A DNA stretch of 64,000 nucleotides from contig NZ_KE384082.1 in NCBI RefSeq assembly GCF_000423705.1, forward strand, positions 370,843-434,842, in the 5' to 3' direction. This stretch comes from Stappia stellulata DSM 5886 (lineage in GTDB: Bacteria > Pseudomonadota > Alphaproteobacteria > Rhizobiales > Stappiaceae). A program made the position numbers and the translations under genes. Shown piece by piece: positions 39,648 to 49,611 of the stretch; the stretch's first letter is position 1; each line of letters opens with the position of its first letter. Below the pieces are notes generated by a model. It saw only the letters and a program-made list of their open reading frames with translations. It ran no database searches and was not told where the DNA came from.

Positions 39648-40121
39648 ATGGAAAAAGTTCCGATGACAAGCGCCGGCTACACCATGCTGGAGAAGGAACT
39701 GAAGCAGCGCACTTCCGAGGAGCGGCCGCGCATCATTCAGGCGATCTCGGAGGCGCGCGCGCACGGCGACCTTTCGGAAAACGCGGAATATCATGCCGCG
39801 AAGGAACAGCAGAGCCTGAACGAGGGCCGCATCAGCGAGCTTGAGGACAAGCTCGGCCGCGCCGAGGTCATCGATGTGACCAAGCTGTCGGGTGACACGG
39901 TGAAGTTCGGCGCCACGGTGACCCTCGTCGACGAGGACACCGAGGAAGAGAAGAAATACATGATCGTCGGCGACGTCGAGGCCGACGTGAAGCTCGGCCG
40001 CATCTCGATCTCCTCGCCGATCGCCCGCGCGCTCATCGGCAAGGCCATCGGCGACACCGTCGAGGTCACGGCCCCCGGCGGCGCGCACGCCTATGAGATC
40101 ATCAACGTCACCTACAGCTGA
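39648..40121 (+). CDS. greA: Transcription elongation factor GreA
   Basis: 157 residues. The N-terminal coiled coil ([45 protein letters not shown]) carries the acidic tip DLSENAEY that enters the RNA polymerase channel. The C-terminal FKBP-like domain ends with ITSP-like [18 protein letters not shown]. It stimulates transcript cleavage in backtracked complexes. The start at 39648 follows GGAG. A GreA-sized terminator hairpin lies 54 bases past the stop. Confidence 0.96.
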   Translation: MEKVPMTSAGYTMLEKELKQRTSEERPRIIQAISEARAHGDLSENAEYHAAKEQQSLNEGRISELEDKLGRAEVIDVTKLSGDTVKFGATVTLVDEDTEEEKKYMIVGDVEADVKLGRISISSPIARALIGKAIGDTVEVTAPGGAHAYEIINVTYS

Positions 40122-40175
40122 CGTCGGAGCCGCGCCCGAGCTGTGCCCCTCCGGCGCGAACGAGACACGTAACGA

Positions 40176-40208
40176 AACGCCGCGCGGAAAACTTCCGGGC
40201 GGCGTTTT
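40176..40208 (+). terminator. Rho-independent terminator of greA
   Basis: AACGCCGC / GCGGCGTT form the outer stem, CGGAA / TTCCG the inner stem with one G-G mismatch between them, and TTTT follows. Confidence 0.85.
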
Positions 40209-40643
40209 ACGTTTTCGGCGAGGCACTTGCGCGCGGTTGATCGCGGCGCTTGCAAGATCGCGTAGTTTTGCGCGCGATTTTGCGAAAGTTGCGAGTCCGG
40301 TTGGCGATATTGATCGAGTTGCCGTTCGGGTGGTGCGGATCGGTCCGGCCCGGGACCGGCGGCCACAGGCGGACTTGTCCCCGAGGCCCTGCTGTCGCCC
40401 AGAAAAATGACCCGCGAGAACTTGTCCCCGCGCCCGCCGAACCGCCAAATCGGGGATAACATCGCCACTCCGAACCGGATGCACGCGCCTTGCAACGGCA
40501 CGCGCCGGCCGGGTCCTGTACGACATCCGTCACACGCGGTATCCCCGCCCCTGTCGTCCTCCCGCAAGACTGACCGGCAAGCCGGCAGCCCGGAGGAACG
40601 GATGTCGCGACCGGCACCCGACAGGCACGACGACCGCCCCGCG

Positions 40644-40712
40644 CACCGGCGTCATCCCGGACCCGATCCGGGATCCATTGGCAACCTCGGCCGAAGTGGG
40701 GGCGCGCGGCGC
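40644..40712 (+). repeat. REP-like palindromic repeat, copy A
   Basis: A 69-base segment beginning CACCGGCGTCATCCCGG and containing the palindrome ATCCCGGA-CCCGA-TCCGGGAT, then CCATTGGCAACCTCGGC. It is nearly identical to copy B at 41133-41200. Confidence 0.8.
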
Positions 40713-40878
40713 TGGCAGTCTGCGCGGACATGCCGGCGAAGGGAGGCTGTCGGTTGACGCCGCTATTGGGTGCCAGGCTCACATCCAATTCGGTGCCGAC
40801 AAGCGGATCCCGCCGCTACGCGGTCAACTCAGGACACAAGCCGGTCCGCCCCTTCACACCGCAATCGCTCTGCAAACG

Positions 40879-40907
40879 AATGGATCCCGGATCGGGTCCG
40901 GGATGAC
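40879..40907 (-). repeat. REP-like palindromic repeat, inverted copy
   Basis: The 29-base core, in reverse orientation, from GTCATCCCGGACC to GGGATCCATT. The flanking sequence of copies A and B is absent. A further partial copy is visible at about 40945-40970. Confidence 0.7.
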
Positions 40908-41132
40908 GGGCGGAGAGTGGGCACGGTCGAAGCCCCCAGCGAAGTCAATGGCATCGGGTCCGGGATAGCGTCGAAGCGCCGCCAAACACCAAAGAGACCG
41001 CGCGGTGTTCGACGATCATCTCGCTATTCTGAAAGAAGGCGCAAAGCCGCTCAACGCCCCTGCCCCGCGTTCACGCCGGTTCCAGCCGCAGAGACGCACA
41101 GCAAACATGAGAACCGCAGGTGCTGCTCCACA

Positions 41133-41200
41133 CACCGGCGTCATCCCGGACCCGATCCGGGATCCATTGGCAACCTCGACCGAAGTGGGGCGCGCGGCGC
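41133..41200 (+). repeat. REP-like palindromic repeat, copy B
   Basis: A 68-base near copy of 40644-40712, differing by a substitution and one missing G. The direct repeats lie 489 bases apart. Confidence 0.8.
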
Positions 41201-41433
41201 GGGCGGCGCCCACGATCCTGCCGATGACGGCGGAGGGTGGTCGAGCGCCCCGCCAACCGAACCAACCGTCCTTGGGTTGGGGAGGAAAGGGGTGTGGGGC
41301 CAGCGGTGAGCCTGCGTCGGGCGAAGGCAGACAGGTGTCCGCCGCCTCTTCGGATGCGACCGTGTGACGGAGTTTGGATCTGCTGAAATCGAAGGATGTC
41401 GATAGGACGAGAAAACAGAAGGCGCAGCCCCCC

Positions 41434-41910
41434 TCACCCCAGTTCCTTCATCGGCACGACCGGGTCGTTCTTGGTCTGGCGGATCGTCAGCGCCGTGCGG
41501 ACGCTGTCGACGTTGGAGGCGGCGGTGAGGTCGCGGATGATAAAGTTCTGGAAGCTCTGCAGGTCCGGCACCACGCATTTGAGCAAAAAGTCGACCTCGC
41601 CCGACAGCATGTAGCATTCGCGCACCTCGGGCCAGCCGTTCGCCGTCTTCTCGAAGGCAATGAGGTCGGCCTCGGTCTGGCTGTGCAGGCCGACCATGGC
41701 AAAGGCGGTGACCTCGTAGCCGAGCTGCTTTTCGTCGAGCAGCGTGCGGTAGCCGCGAATGAGGCCGGCCTCCTCCAGCGCCCGCACCCGGCGAAGGCAG
41801 GGCGGCGCGGAAATTCCGACGCGGCGCGCAAGCTCCACATTGGTGATGCGTCCATCGGCCTGCAGCTCGTTCAAAATGTGCCAATCAATCGCATCGAGGC
41901 GGATTTTCAC
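41434..41910 (-). CDS. Lrp/AsnC family transcriptional regulator
   Basis: A 158-residue regulator. The N-terminal helix-turn-helix is AIDWHILNELQADGRITNVELARRVGISAPPCLRRVRALEEAGLI, and the C-terminal RAM (regulation of amino acid metabolism) domain includes DLIAFEKTANGWPEVRECYMLSGEVDFLLKCVVPDLQSFQNF. Family members sense amino acids and assemble as octamers or dimers. The Lrp-ELM1-trxB order is conserved in alphaproteobacteria. It is divergent from the ELM1-like gene across 180 bases. Confidence 0.92.
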   Translation of the reverse strand: MKIRLDAIDWHILNELQADGRITNVELARRVGISAPPCLRRVRALEEAGLIRGYRTLLDEKQLGYEVTAFAMVGLHSQTEADLIAFEKTANGWPEVRECYMLSGEVDFLLKCVVPDLQSFQNFIIRDLTAASNVDSVRTALTIRQTKNDPVVPMKELG

Positions 41911-42090
41911 ACTGGTCTCCTTTGCAAATCACTGGCACAGACGGGCGGCGCGCGGGCACGCAGTCATGCCTGGCGCACGCCTCACGCAGCGGCTTTCAGG
42001 CTCCGCGCCGGACAGGCGGCGAACCTCGTCTTCTTTCTTAGCGGCTTATGATTTTTTGCGTAAGTCTGCAATAGTGTAACAACGAGCGGC

Positions 42091-44141
<2,051 letters not shown>

Positions 44142-44182
44142 ACTTCCGACCTACGCAAAAGAACGAACAAAGGCTGGTCACT

Positions 44183-45079
44183 GTGCCGTTGGACTGGGAC
44201 AAACTCCGCATCTTTCATGCTGCGGCGCAAGCGGGAAGTTTCACCCACGCGGGCGACACGCTGAACATGAGCCAGTCGGCGGTCAGCCGGCAGGTGAGCG
44301 CGCTGGAGCACGACCTCAAGGTCCCGCTGTTCCATCGCCATGCGCGCGGGCTCTTGCTGACCGAACAGGGCGAGGTGCTTTACCGCACCGCGCGCGAGGT
44401 CTTCATGAAGCTGGAGGCCGCGCAGTCGCGCCTCACCGACAGCCGCGAGAAACCGAGCGGCGTTCTGCGGATCACCACCACGGTGGGCCTCGGCTCGACC
44501 TGGCTGACACAGCGGCTGAACGAGTTCTTGGATCTCTATCCGGAGATGGAACTCAGGCTCATTTTCGACGACGACGAGCTCGATCTCGGCATGCGCGAGG
44601 CCGATGTCGCCATCCGCCTGCGCCAGCCGACCCAGCCGGACCTGATCCAGCGCAAGCTGTTCACGGTGCATTTCCATCTGTTCGCGGCACCGTCCTACAT
44701 CCAGCGCTTCGGCTCGCCCAAGTCGATAGACGAGCTCGACGGCCACCGCATCATCACCTTTGGCGAACATGCCCCGGCCTATCTGCGCGACATGAACTGG
44801 CTGGAAACCGCCGGCCTTCCCTCCGGCCAGCAACGGCGGTGCGTCTTGCGCATAAACAATGTCGTCGCCATAAGGCGCGCGGTGGAACGCGGCATCGGCA
44901 TCGCCATCCTTCCCGACTACATCAACGAGGAAGGCTCGGGGCTGGTCCAGCTCCTTCCCGAAGCCGACGTTCCAAGCTTCGACACCTATTTCGTCTACCC
45001 CTCGGAACTGAAGAACACGGCGCGCATCACCGCCTTCCGCGACTTCCTGCTGTCCAAGGCGGAACGCTGGACGTTCTGA
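44183..45079 (+). CDS. LysR-type transcriptional regulator, LsrB/VtlR type
   Basis: 298 residues with a GTG start at 44183 (MPLDWDKLRIFHAAAQAGSF). The N-terminal helix-turn-helix FHAAAQAGSFTHAGDTLNMSQSAVSRQVSALEHDL and the segment LFHRHARGLLLTEQGEVLY are followed by a periplasmic-binding-like effector domain with VGLGSTWLTQRLNEFLDLYPEMELRLI and RQPTQPDLIQRKLFTVHFHLFAAPSY. The sequence closely resembles Sinorhizobium LsrB and Agrobacterium/Brucella VtlR from memory. Those regulators control redox, lipopolysaccharide and abcR small-RNA genes. Here an AbcR-like RNA follows about 290 bases downstream, the same local order as in Agrobacterium. The start of trxB upstream supports the assignment. 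Confidence 0.88.
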   Translation: MPLDWDKLRIFHAAAQAGSFTHAGDTLNMSQSAVSRQVSALEHDLKVPLFHRHARGLLLTEQGEVLYRTAREVFMKLEAAQSRLTDSREKPSGVLRITTTVGLGSTWLTQRLNEFLDLYPEMELRLIFDDDELDLGMREADVAIRLRQPTQPDLIQRKLFTVHFHLFAAPSYIQRFGSPKSIDELDGHRIITFGEHAPAYLRDMNWLETAGLPSGQQRRCVLRINNVVAIRRAVERGIGIAILPDYINEEGSGLVQLLPEADVPSFDTYFVYPSELKNTARITAFRDFLLSKAERWTF

Positions 45080-45302
45080 TCCACGACGCGCGCCCGGTGC
45101 TCTGGCCTGATTTCGCTGCATTGCCGCATCGCCGATGGCGATCCGTGAGACGCCATCCGTCCGCCTGCACGACGGCATTCCGCTGCGGAAGAATTCATCC
45201 CGGAAATCATGATAAAAATTCAGGCATTTCGCTGAAAATTCAGACGTCTGGACCGGGCCGGCAACACACGGGCGCAGGGCTGCGAACCAGATACGCGCAA
45301 AA

Positions 45303-45363
45303 TGCATATCAGCAATGCAACACTGCTTCTTGAATAAGCACGTTGTGCACTGCATATAAGCAA
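45303..45363. repeat. Direct repeats flanking the putative small-RNA promoter
   Basis: TGCATATCAGCAA (45303-45315) and TGCATATAAGCAA (45351-45363) differ at one base and lie 48 bases apart. Between them is the dyad GCAC-GTT-GTGC (45338-45348), a possible LysR (VtlR/LsrB) contact. Confidence 0.5.
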
Positions 45364-45365
45364 CA

Positions 45366-45502
45366 GGCTGTTGGTCTGCTTCGTCGCTACCTCCTCCCAG
45401 CGACGTATTATGCGACCAGCTGTTCCCCTCTGGAAGGTGATTGCGCCACTTAGGTGGCAAAATCAAATAACTGCCGGGTCTTCGGACCCGGCATTTTTTT
45501 TT
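45366..45502 (+). ncRNA. Candidate AbcR-like (alpha-r15) small RNA
   Basis: No protein can be read here, but the sequence has the layout of an Hfq-dependent small RNA. Stem-loop 1 is GTCGCT / AGCGAC (45383-45404) with a C-rich loop ACCTCCTCCC, an anti-Shine-Dalgarno patch like the AbcR M1 motif. A second C-rich stretch TTCCCCTCT follows at 45423. A small stem GCCAC/GTGGC comes next, then a terminator CTGCCGGGTC with TTCG tetraloop and nine T residues (45472-45502). A -10-like TATAAG (45355) and TTGAAT (45330) lie upstream, with 19 bases between. The position directly downstream of an LsrB/VtlR-type regulator matches abcR in Agrobacterium. Start coordinate is approximate. Confidence 0.7.
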
Positions 45503-45558
45503 GCCCGGATTCCAGGGGACAGCAGCCGACCAGAAGTCTTTCCCGCCCTTAGCGTGCC

Positions 45559-46635
45559 TCACTCCCGGACCACAAGACAGATCTTTCCGACATGGACCTT
45601 CGACAGGAACGCTTCCTGGGCGGCGCGCAAGTCCTGCAGCGGATAGGTCCTGGCAACCACCGGGCGGATTTCTCCCGCCTCGATATAGCGGACGAGATCG
45701 GCAAAGACGCTGGCCGGCTGATGGGTGCAGCCGAAGAAGGCAAGGTCGCGCAGATAGAGCGTACGCAGGTCCAGTTCCACGATGGGTCCCGCGATTGCGC
45801 CGGCCGTCACATAGCGCCCGCCCGGATGCAAGGCCTCGACCAACGCCGGCCACCACGCGCCGCCGACAAGATCAAGAACCACGTCGAACGCCTGCGCGGG
45901 CGGCTCTGCATCGCGTGCCAGCACCTCGTCGGCACCGAGTTCGCGCAGCGCATCCACCTTCTGCGGGCTGCTCACGGCAGTAACATGGGCACCGCGACGC
46001 CGGGCCAACTGAACCGCAGCGGAACCGACACCGCCCGATGCCCCCGTCACCAGCACGCGCTCCGCCCCGAGCGAGGCCCGCTGAATCATCCCCTCCGCTG
46101 TTGAAAAAGCGCAGGGAAATGACGCCAGTTCCACGTCCGAAAGACCTGACTGAATAGCGACCGCATTCTCGGACGCAACGCACGTATACTCGGCGAAAGC
46201 GCCATCGCGTTCGGATCCGAACGTCGACGCGCCAACACCCGTGCCGGCTCCAGCTGCAGGCTGGACGGCGCGAACGAGCACCCTTTCCCCAACCCTGGCG
46301 GCAGGCACGTCGGTGCCGTGCGCGACGATCTCGCCGCAGCAATCAGCGCCCTGGATGCGGGGAAAGGACAGCGCCGCACCGGACCAGCCTCCATCCTTTT
46401 CGACCAGATTGCCGTAGCCCTTTGCCGCGCCCGACGCGGTGTCGCCGCGAATGGCCTTCGAATACCAACCCGTACGGGTGTTGACGTCGGTGTTGTTGAT
46501 CGCGGCCGCGCCAACCCGGATCAGCACCTCCCCTGCCGCCGGGACGGGAACCGGCAGATCCTCGCGCCACTCCAGCCTGTCGAGCCCGCCATGGCCGGTC
46601 AGGACCATGCCTTTCATCATCCCCGGTATCGTCAT
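45559..46635 (-). CDS. Zinc-independent-type quinone oxidoreductase / MDR alcohol dehydrogenase
   Basis: 358 residues of the medium-chain dehydrogenase/reductase superfamily. The catalytic N-terminal domain has GEVLIRVGAAAINNTDVNTRTG and GADCCGEIVAHG, and the NADP(H)-binding domain has LVTGASGGVGSAAVQLARRRGAHVTAVSS. A long insertion (about residues 60-85, GDTASGAAKGYGNLVEKDGG) is unusual for quinone oxidoreductases. The ends PLQDLRAAQEAFLSKVHVGKICL are normal. The substrate is unknown. It is divergent from a TetR gene that almost certainly represses it, given twin operators between them. Confidence 0.87.
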   Translation of the reverse strand: MTIPGMMKGMVLTGHGGLDRLEWREDLPVPVPAAGEVLIRVGAAAINNTDVNTRTGWYSKAIRGDTASGAAKGYGNLVEKDGGWSGAALSFPRIQGADCCGEIVAHGTDVPAARVGERVLVRAVQPAAGAGTGVGASTFGSERDGAFAEYTCVASENAVAIQSGLSDVELASFPCAFSTAEGMIQRASLGAERVLVTGASGGVGSAAVQLARRRGAHVTAVSSPQKVDALRELGADEVLARDAEPPAQAFDVVLDLVGGAWWPALVEALHPGGRYVTAGAIAGPIVELDLRTLYLRDLAFFGCTHQPASVFADLVRYIEAGEIRPVVARTYPLQDLRAAQEAFLSKVHVGKICLVVRE

Positions 46636-46654
46636 CCTTGTCGCCTTTCGTCAG

Positions 46655-46698
46655 GTAGAATGATTACTCTACTTGCACAAGTAGAACAATCGCTCTAC
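46655..46698. promoter_or_regulatory. Twin operators between the oxidoreductase and TetR genes
   Basis: GTAGAATGATTACTCTAC (46655-46672) and GTAGAACAATCGCTCTAC (46681-46698) share GTAGA...TCTAC arms. Between them CTACTTG-CA-CAAGTAG (46669-46684) is a further 16-bp dyad. The arrangement suits cooperative TetR dimers in a divergent promoter. Confidence 0.7.
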
Positions 46699-46708
46699 AT
46701 CGTCAAGC

Positions 46709-47275
46709 ATGACGGATACGATGGCGAGGATAGCGGCGGGACTGGAGAGCGCCTTTGCGCGCCGGGGCTTTGCGGTGCCAAGCGTGGAAGATCTGCGCGA
46801 CGCGGCGGGGGTGAGCTTGCGTACGCTCTACAAATACGCCCCCTCACGCGACCGGATGGTCCGTATTGCGCTCGAGCATCGTCATCGGCGCTATCTCGAC
46901 CATGTCTTTTCGGATCTGCCGATGGGTCATGAAGCCGCGCTTGACGCCCTGTTCGAGCGTATCGGCCTGTGGATGGAGCGCGAGACCTCTCACGGCTGCC
47001 TGTTTCATGCAGCCGTGGCGGCCAACCCGGACGACAACGAACTGAAAGCGCTGCTTGAGCGGCACAAGTCGGAGGTCGCGGAACGCGCGGCCGGGGCGAC
47101 GGGGCTATCCGGCCGAAAAATCGAATTGATGCAGGTCATCGAGGGATTGACCCAGAGCTGGCCGCTCTACAGGGAACGGGCAACGACCGGAGCCCGGCAC
47201 CTCGGTGCGGCGCTTCGGCGCGCCGAGGTGCCGGGACCGTTTGACGCCAGGACGTCCTCTCCCTCCCTCACATGA
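46709..47275 (+). CDS. TetR/AcrR family transcriptional regulator
   Basis: A 188-residue repressor. The helix-turn-helix is GLESAFARRGFAVPSVEDLRDAAGVSLRTLYKYAPSRDRMVRIAL, typical of the TetR N-terminus. The C-terminal helical ligand domain (GLWMERETSHGCLFHAAVA and LLERHKSEVAERAAG) is not family-specific. It is divergent from the oxidoreductase gene, likely repressing it and itself. The last eight bases overlap the 3' end of the convergent msrP. Confidence 0.87.
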   Translation: MTDTMARIAAGLESAFARRGFAVPSVEDLRDAAGVSLRTLYKYAPSRDRMVRIALEHRHRRYLDHVFSDLPMGHEAALDALFERIGLWMERETSHGCLFHAAVAANPDDNELKALLERHKSEVAERAAGATGLSGRKIELMQVIEGLTQSWPLYRERATTGARHLGAALRRAEVPGPFDARTSSPSLT

Positions 47276-48236
47276 AGAGCGCCTCGCCCTCCAGGTCCTT
47301 GTAGAGATGGGCGACCTGTTCGCCGTAGCCATTGTAGAGGCGGGTGGGGACGCGCTCGTCGGTGGCGAGCAGGCGTTCCGTCGCCTGGCTCCAGCGCGGA
47401 TGCGGAACCTCCGGGTTCACATTGGCCCAGAAGCCGTATTCCGCCGCCTGGATCTGTTCCCAGAAACTCACCGGACGCTGGTCGGTGAAGGTGAAGCGAA
47501 CAATGGATTTGATCGATTTGAAACCGTATTTCCACGGCACGGCGAGGCGAAGCGGCGCGCCGAACTGATTGGCGAGCGGCTTGCCGTAGATCCCCGTCGC
47601 CATGAAGGCGAGCTCATTGGTCGCTTCCTCGATGGTCAGCCCCTCCACATAGGGCCAGGGGTTCCATGAGGCGCGCTGGCCGCTGGCCACCTCCGGATCG
47701 AGGAAGGTCTCCATGCGGACGTATTTCGCGCCCGCCTGCGGGCCGGCGAGCTTGACGAGATCGGCAAGCGGAAAGCCCGACCACGGCACGGTCATCGCCC
47801 AGGCCTCGACGCAGCGGTGGCGGTAGACCCGCTCCTCCAGCTGCACCTTCGACAAGAGCTCGTCGATGCCGATTGTTTGCGGATTGTCGCAAAGCCCGTC
47901 GATCTTCACCTCCCAGGGCCGGATCTTCAGCGCCTGGGCGGCACTCGCGATCTGCTTGTGCGAGCCGAACTCATAGAAGTTGTTGTAGGTGGAGGAGACT
48001 TTCTCCGGCGTGATGGCGCGCTCGACCTTGTAGGCGTCGTTGCGTTCAACCGGATAAAGCGATGCGCTCGGATCGTCGGCGGCAAGGGCCGAGCGGGAAA
48101 ACAGCGCCCCGCCCGCGACGCCGCCTGCCGCCGCCAGGCCGAAGCCCGCAAGGATCTGACGGCGGTTCAGGAACACATGCTCGGGCGTGACGGACGATTC
48201 GGGGAGGTCCCAGGACCGTTTGTGTATGGTCGGCAT
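47268..48236 (-). CDS. msrP: Protein-methionine-sulfoxide reductase catalytic subunit MsrP
   Basis: 322 residues from ATG 48236. A twin-arginine signal FLNRRQILAGFGLAAAGGVAGG leads to export after cofactor insertion. The molybdenum ligand is Cys142 in YRHRCVEAWAMTVPWSG, and PLRLAVPWKYGFKSIKSI is the other conserved segment. It repairs oxidised methionine in periplasmic proteins with electrons from the heme membrane subunit MsrQ. No msrQ is visible within 6 kb, so the partner is elsewhere. The preceding frame from 48335 is a longer, unlikely start. Confidence 0.93.
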   Translation of the reverse strand: MPTIHKRSWDLPESSVTPEHVFLNRRQILAGFGLAAAGGVAGGALFSRSALAADDPSASLYPVERNDAYKVERAITPEKVSSTYNNFYEFGSHKQIASAAQALKIRPWEVKIDGLCDNPQTIGIDELLSKVQLEERVYRHRCVEAWAMTVPWSGFPLADLVKLAGPQAGAKYVRMETFLDPEVASGQRASWNPWPYVEGLTIEEATNELAFMATGIYGKPLANQFGAPLRLAVPWKYGFKSIKSIVRFTFTDQRPVSFWEQIQAAEYGFWANVNPEVPHPRWSQATERLLATDERVPTRLYNGYGEQVAHLYKDLEGEALFM

Positions 48237-48341
48237 GGCGATGCCTTTCCTCTCAAGGTGCTGACGCGCTTGCCTCCCGGTTATACCTGGCCGCGCTCGC
48301 ACACAAATCAAGCCCGCTTGATGTGCCGTGAACAATCCGGC

Positions 48342-49481
48342 CTATGGCGCGGCCGAGATCCGGTAAAGCGCGCCCCCCGCCTCGTCGGTGGAAAACCACA
48401 ATGCCCCGTCGGGGCCGTTTCGAAGTGTGCGGATGCGCCCGTAATCGCCGACGATCAACCGCTCCTCGCCGGTCACCTCCCCCGCCTCGACCTCAAGCCG
48501 GGAGACAAGCTGGTCCTTGAGCGCGCCGACGAAGAGATCGCCGGTCCAGGCGGGAATGGCGTCGCCCGTGTAGAAGGCCATGCCGGACGGCGCGATGGAG
48601 GGATCCCAGTAGTGGAGGGGCTGTTCATAGCCTTCCGCACTGGTGCCGACGCCGATCTCGCCGCCGGAATAATGCCGCCCGTAGGAAATCACCGGCCAGC
48701 CGTAGTTGCGCCCGGCCTTCGGGCGGTTGATCTCGTCGCCGCCGCGCGCACCGTGCTCGACGGTCCAAAGCGCGCCGGTTTCCGGTTCGATCGCGGCCCC
48801 CTGGATGTTGCGATGACCGGTCGACCACATCTCCGGCAGCGCCGTCTCGCCGTTGGCGTGGGGATTGTCGGCCGGAATGCCGCCGTCGCGGGTGACGCGC
48901 AGAACCGAGCCCGCACGATCGAAGGGATCCTGCGCGCGCTCCGCCTGGCCCCGGTCGCCCGTCGTGACATAGACCGAGCCGTCGGGCGCGGGAACCACAC
49001 GCGAGCCGAAATGCCGTCCGCCCGGGGTCCGCGTCTCCATGCGCGCAATCACCTTCACATCGGCAAGACGCACATTGCCGTCCTCGCGCAGGAGCCGCGC
49101 CCGCGCCGCCGTGGTGCCGGCCCCGTCGGGCCCCGGCTCGGAATAGGTGAGAAAGATCTCCCCCGTTCCGGCGAAATCCGGGGCGACGACCACATCGAGC
49201 AATCCGCCCTGCCCGGAGGCGCGCACCTCAGGCACGCCTGTCACCTCAACACGCTCGGCACGGTCGGCCGACACCCACCACATGCGCCCGTCGATCTCGT
49301 TCACCAGAAGCGACCCGTCCGGCAGGAAGTCGAACCCCCAGGGATAATCGAGGTCGTCCACCATCTTCGTCACGGCGAAGCGCGTGGTATCGCCCTCGTG
49401 CACGGTCTGGGCAAGCGCTTGCGGCAACGCCGCGAGGATGGCTGCGCCCGCCAGCGCAAGGGCGGAAACCGGAAACCGCAT
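48342..49481 (-). CDS. PQQ-dependent sugar dehydrogenase (soluble, exported)
   Basis: 379 residues: signal peptide (ALALAGAAILAALPQALA), then the six-bladed propeller of the soluble aldose dehydrogenase/sorbosone dehydrogenase family. Landmarks are LDYPWGFDFLPDGSLLVNE, GQGGLLDVVVAPDF, GGRHFGSRVV (His supplied to PQQ), TGDRGQAERAQ, WSTGHRNIQGAAI, VEHGARGGDEINRPKAGRNYGWPVISYG and SIAPSGMAFYTG. It would oxidise aldose sugars in the periplasm. Its 3' end lies 105 bases before the msrP start on the same strand, so the two may be cotranscribed. Confidence 0.92.
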   Translation of the reverse strand: MRFPVSALALAGAAILAALPQALAQTVHEGDTTRFAVTKMVDDLDYPWGFDFLPDGSLLVNEIDGRMWWVSADRAERVEVTGVPEVRASGQGGLLDVVVAPDFAGTGEIFLTYSEPGPDGAGTTAARARLLREDGNVRLADVKVIARMETRTPGGRHFGSRVVPAPDGSVYVTTGDRGQAERAQDPFDRAGSVLRVTRDGGIPADNPHANGETALPEMWSTGHRNIQGAAIEPETGALWTVEHGARGGDEINRPKAGRNYGWPVISYGRHYSGGEIGVGTSAEGYEQPLHYWDPSIAPSGMAFYTGDAIPAWTGDLFVGALKDQLVSRLEVEAGEVTGEERLIVGDYGRIRTLRNGPDGALWFSTDEAGGALYRISAAP

Positions 49482-49611
49482 GATCGTCCCTCCTGTCGAA
49501 CAAGCCCCCGCAACAAAAGGTAGGCATGCCGCGCCGGGTTTCCAGTCGCGACCTTCGCGCGGGCACCCGGACAGCGCTCCCGCTGTCCGGGGAGCGGCCT
49601 TGAACGGGACG

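Larger units (their letters stand above)
40209..41433. other. Gene-free region with REP-like repeats downstream of greA
   Basis: More than 1.2 kb with no supported gene; the open frames are Arg/Pro-rich shadows that shift between copies of the repeats. It holds at least three copies of a GTCATCCCGG...CCGGGATCCATT element (listed separately) and ends just before the Lrp gene. Confidence 0.6.

Noticed and set aside
40093-41367. Several Arg/Pro-rich short frames in the repeat-bearing region
   Set aside because: They share no start signal and follow the repeat sequence; no domain is recognisable.
45080-45365. Plus-strand continuation frames after the LysR gene
   Set aside because: They are frame-shifted tails of the LysR open frame; the region reads as promoter and leader.
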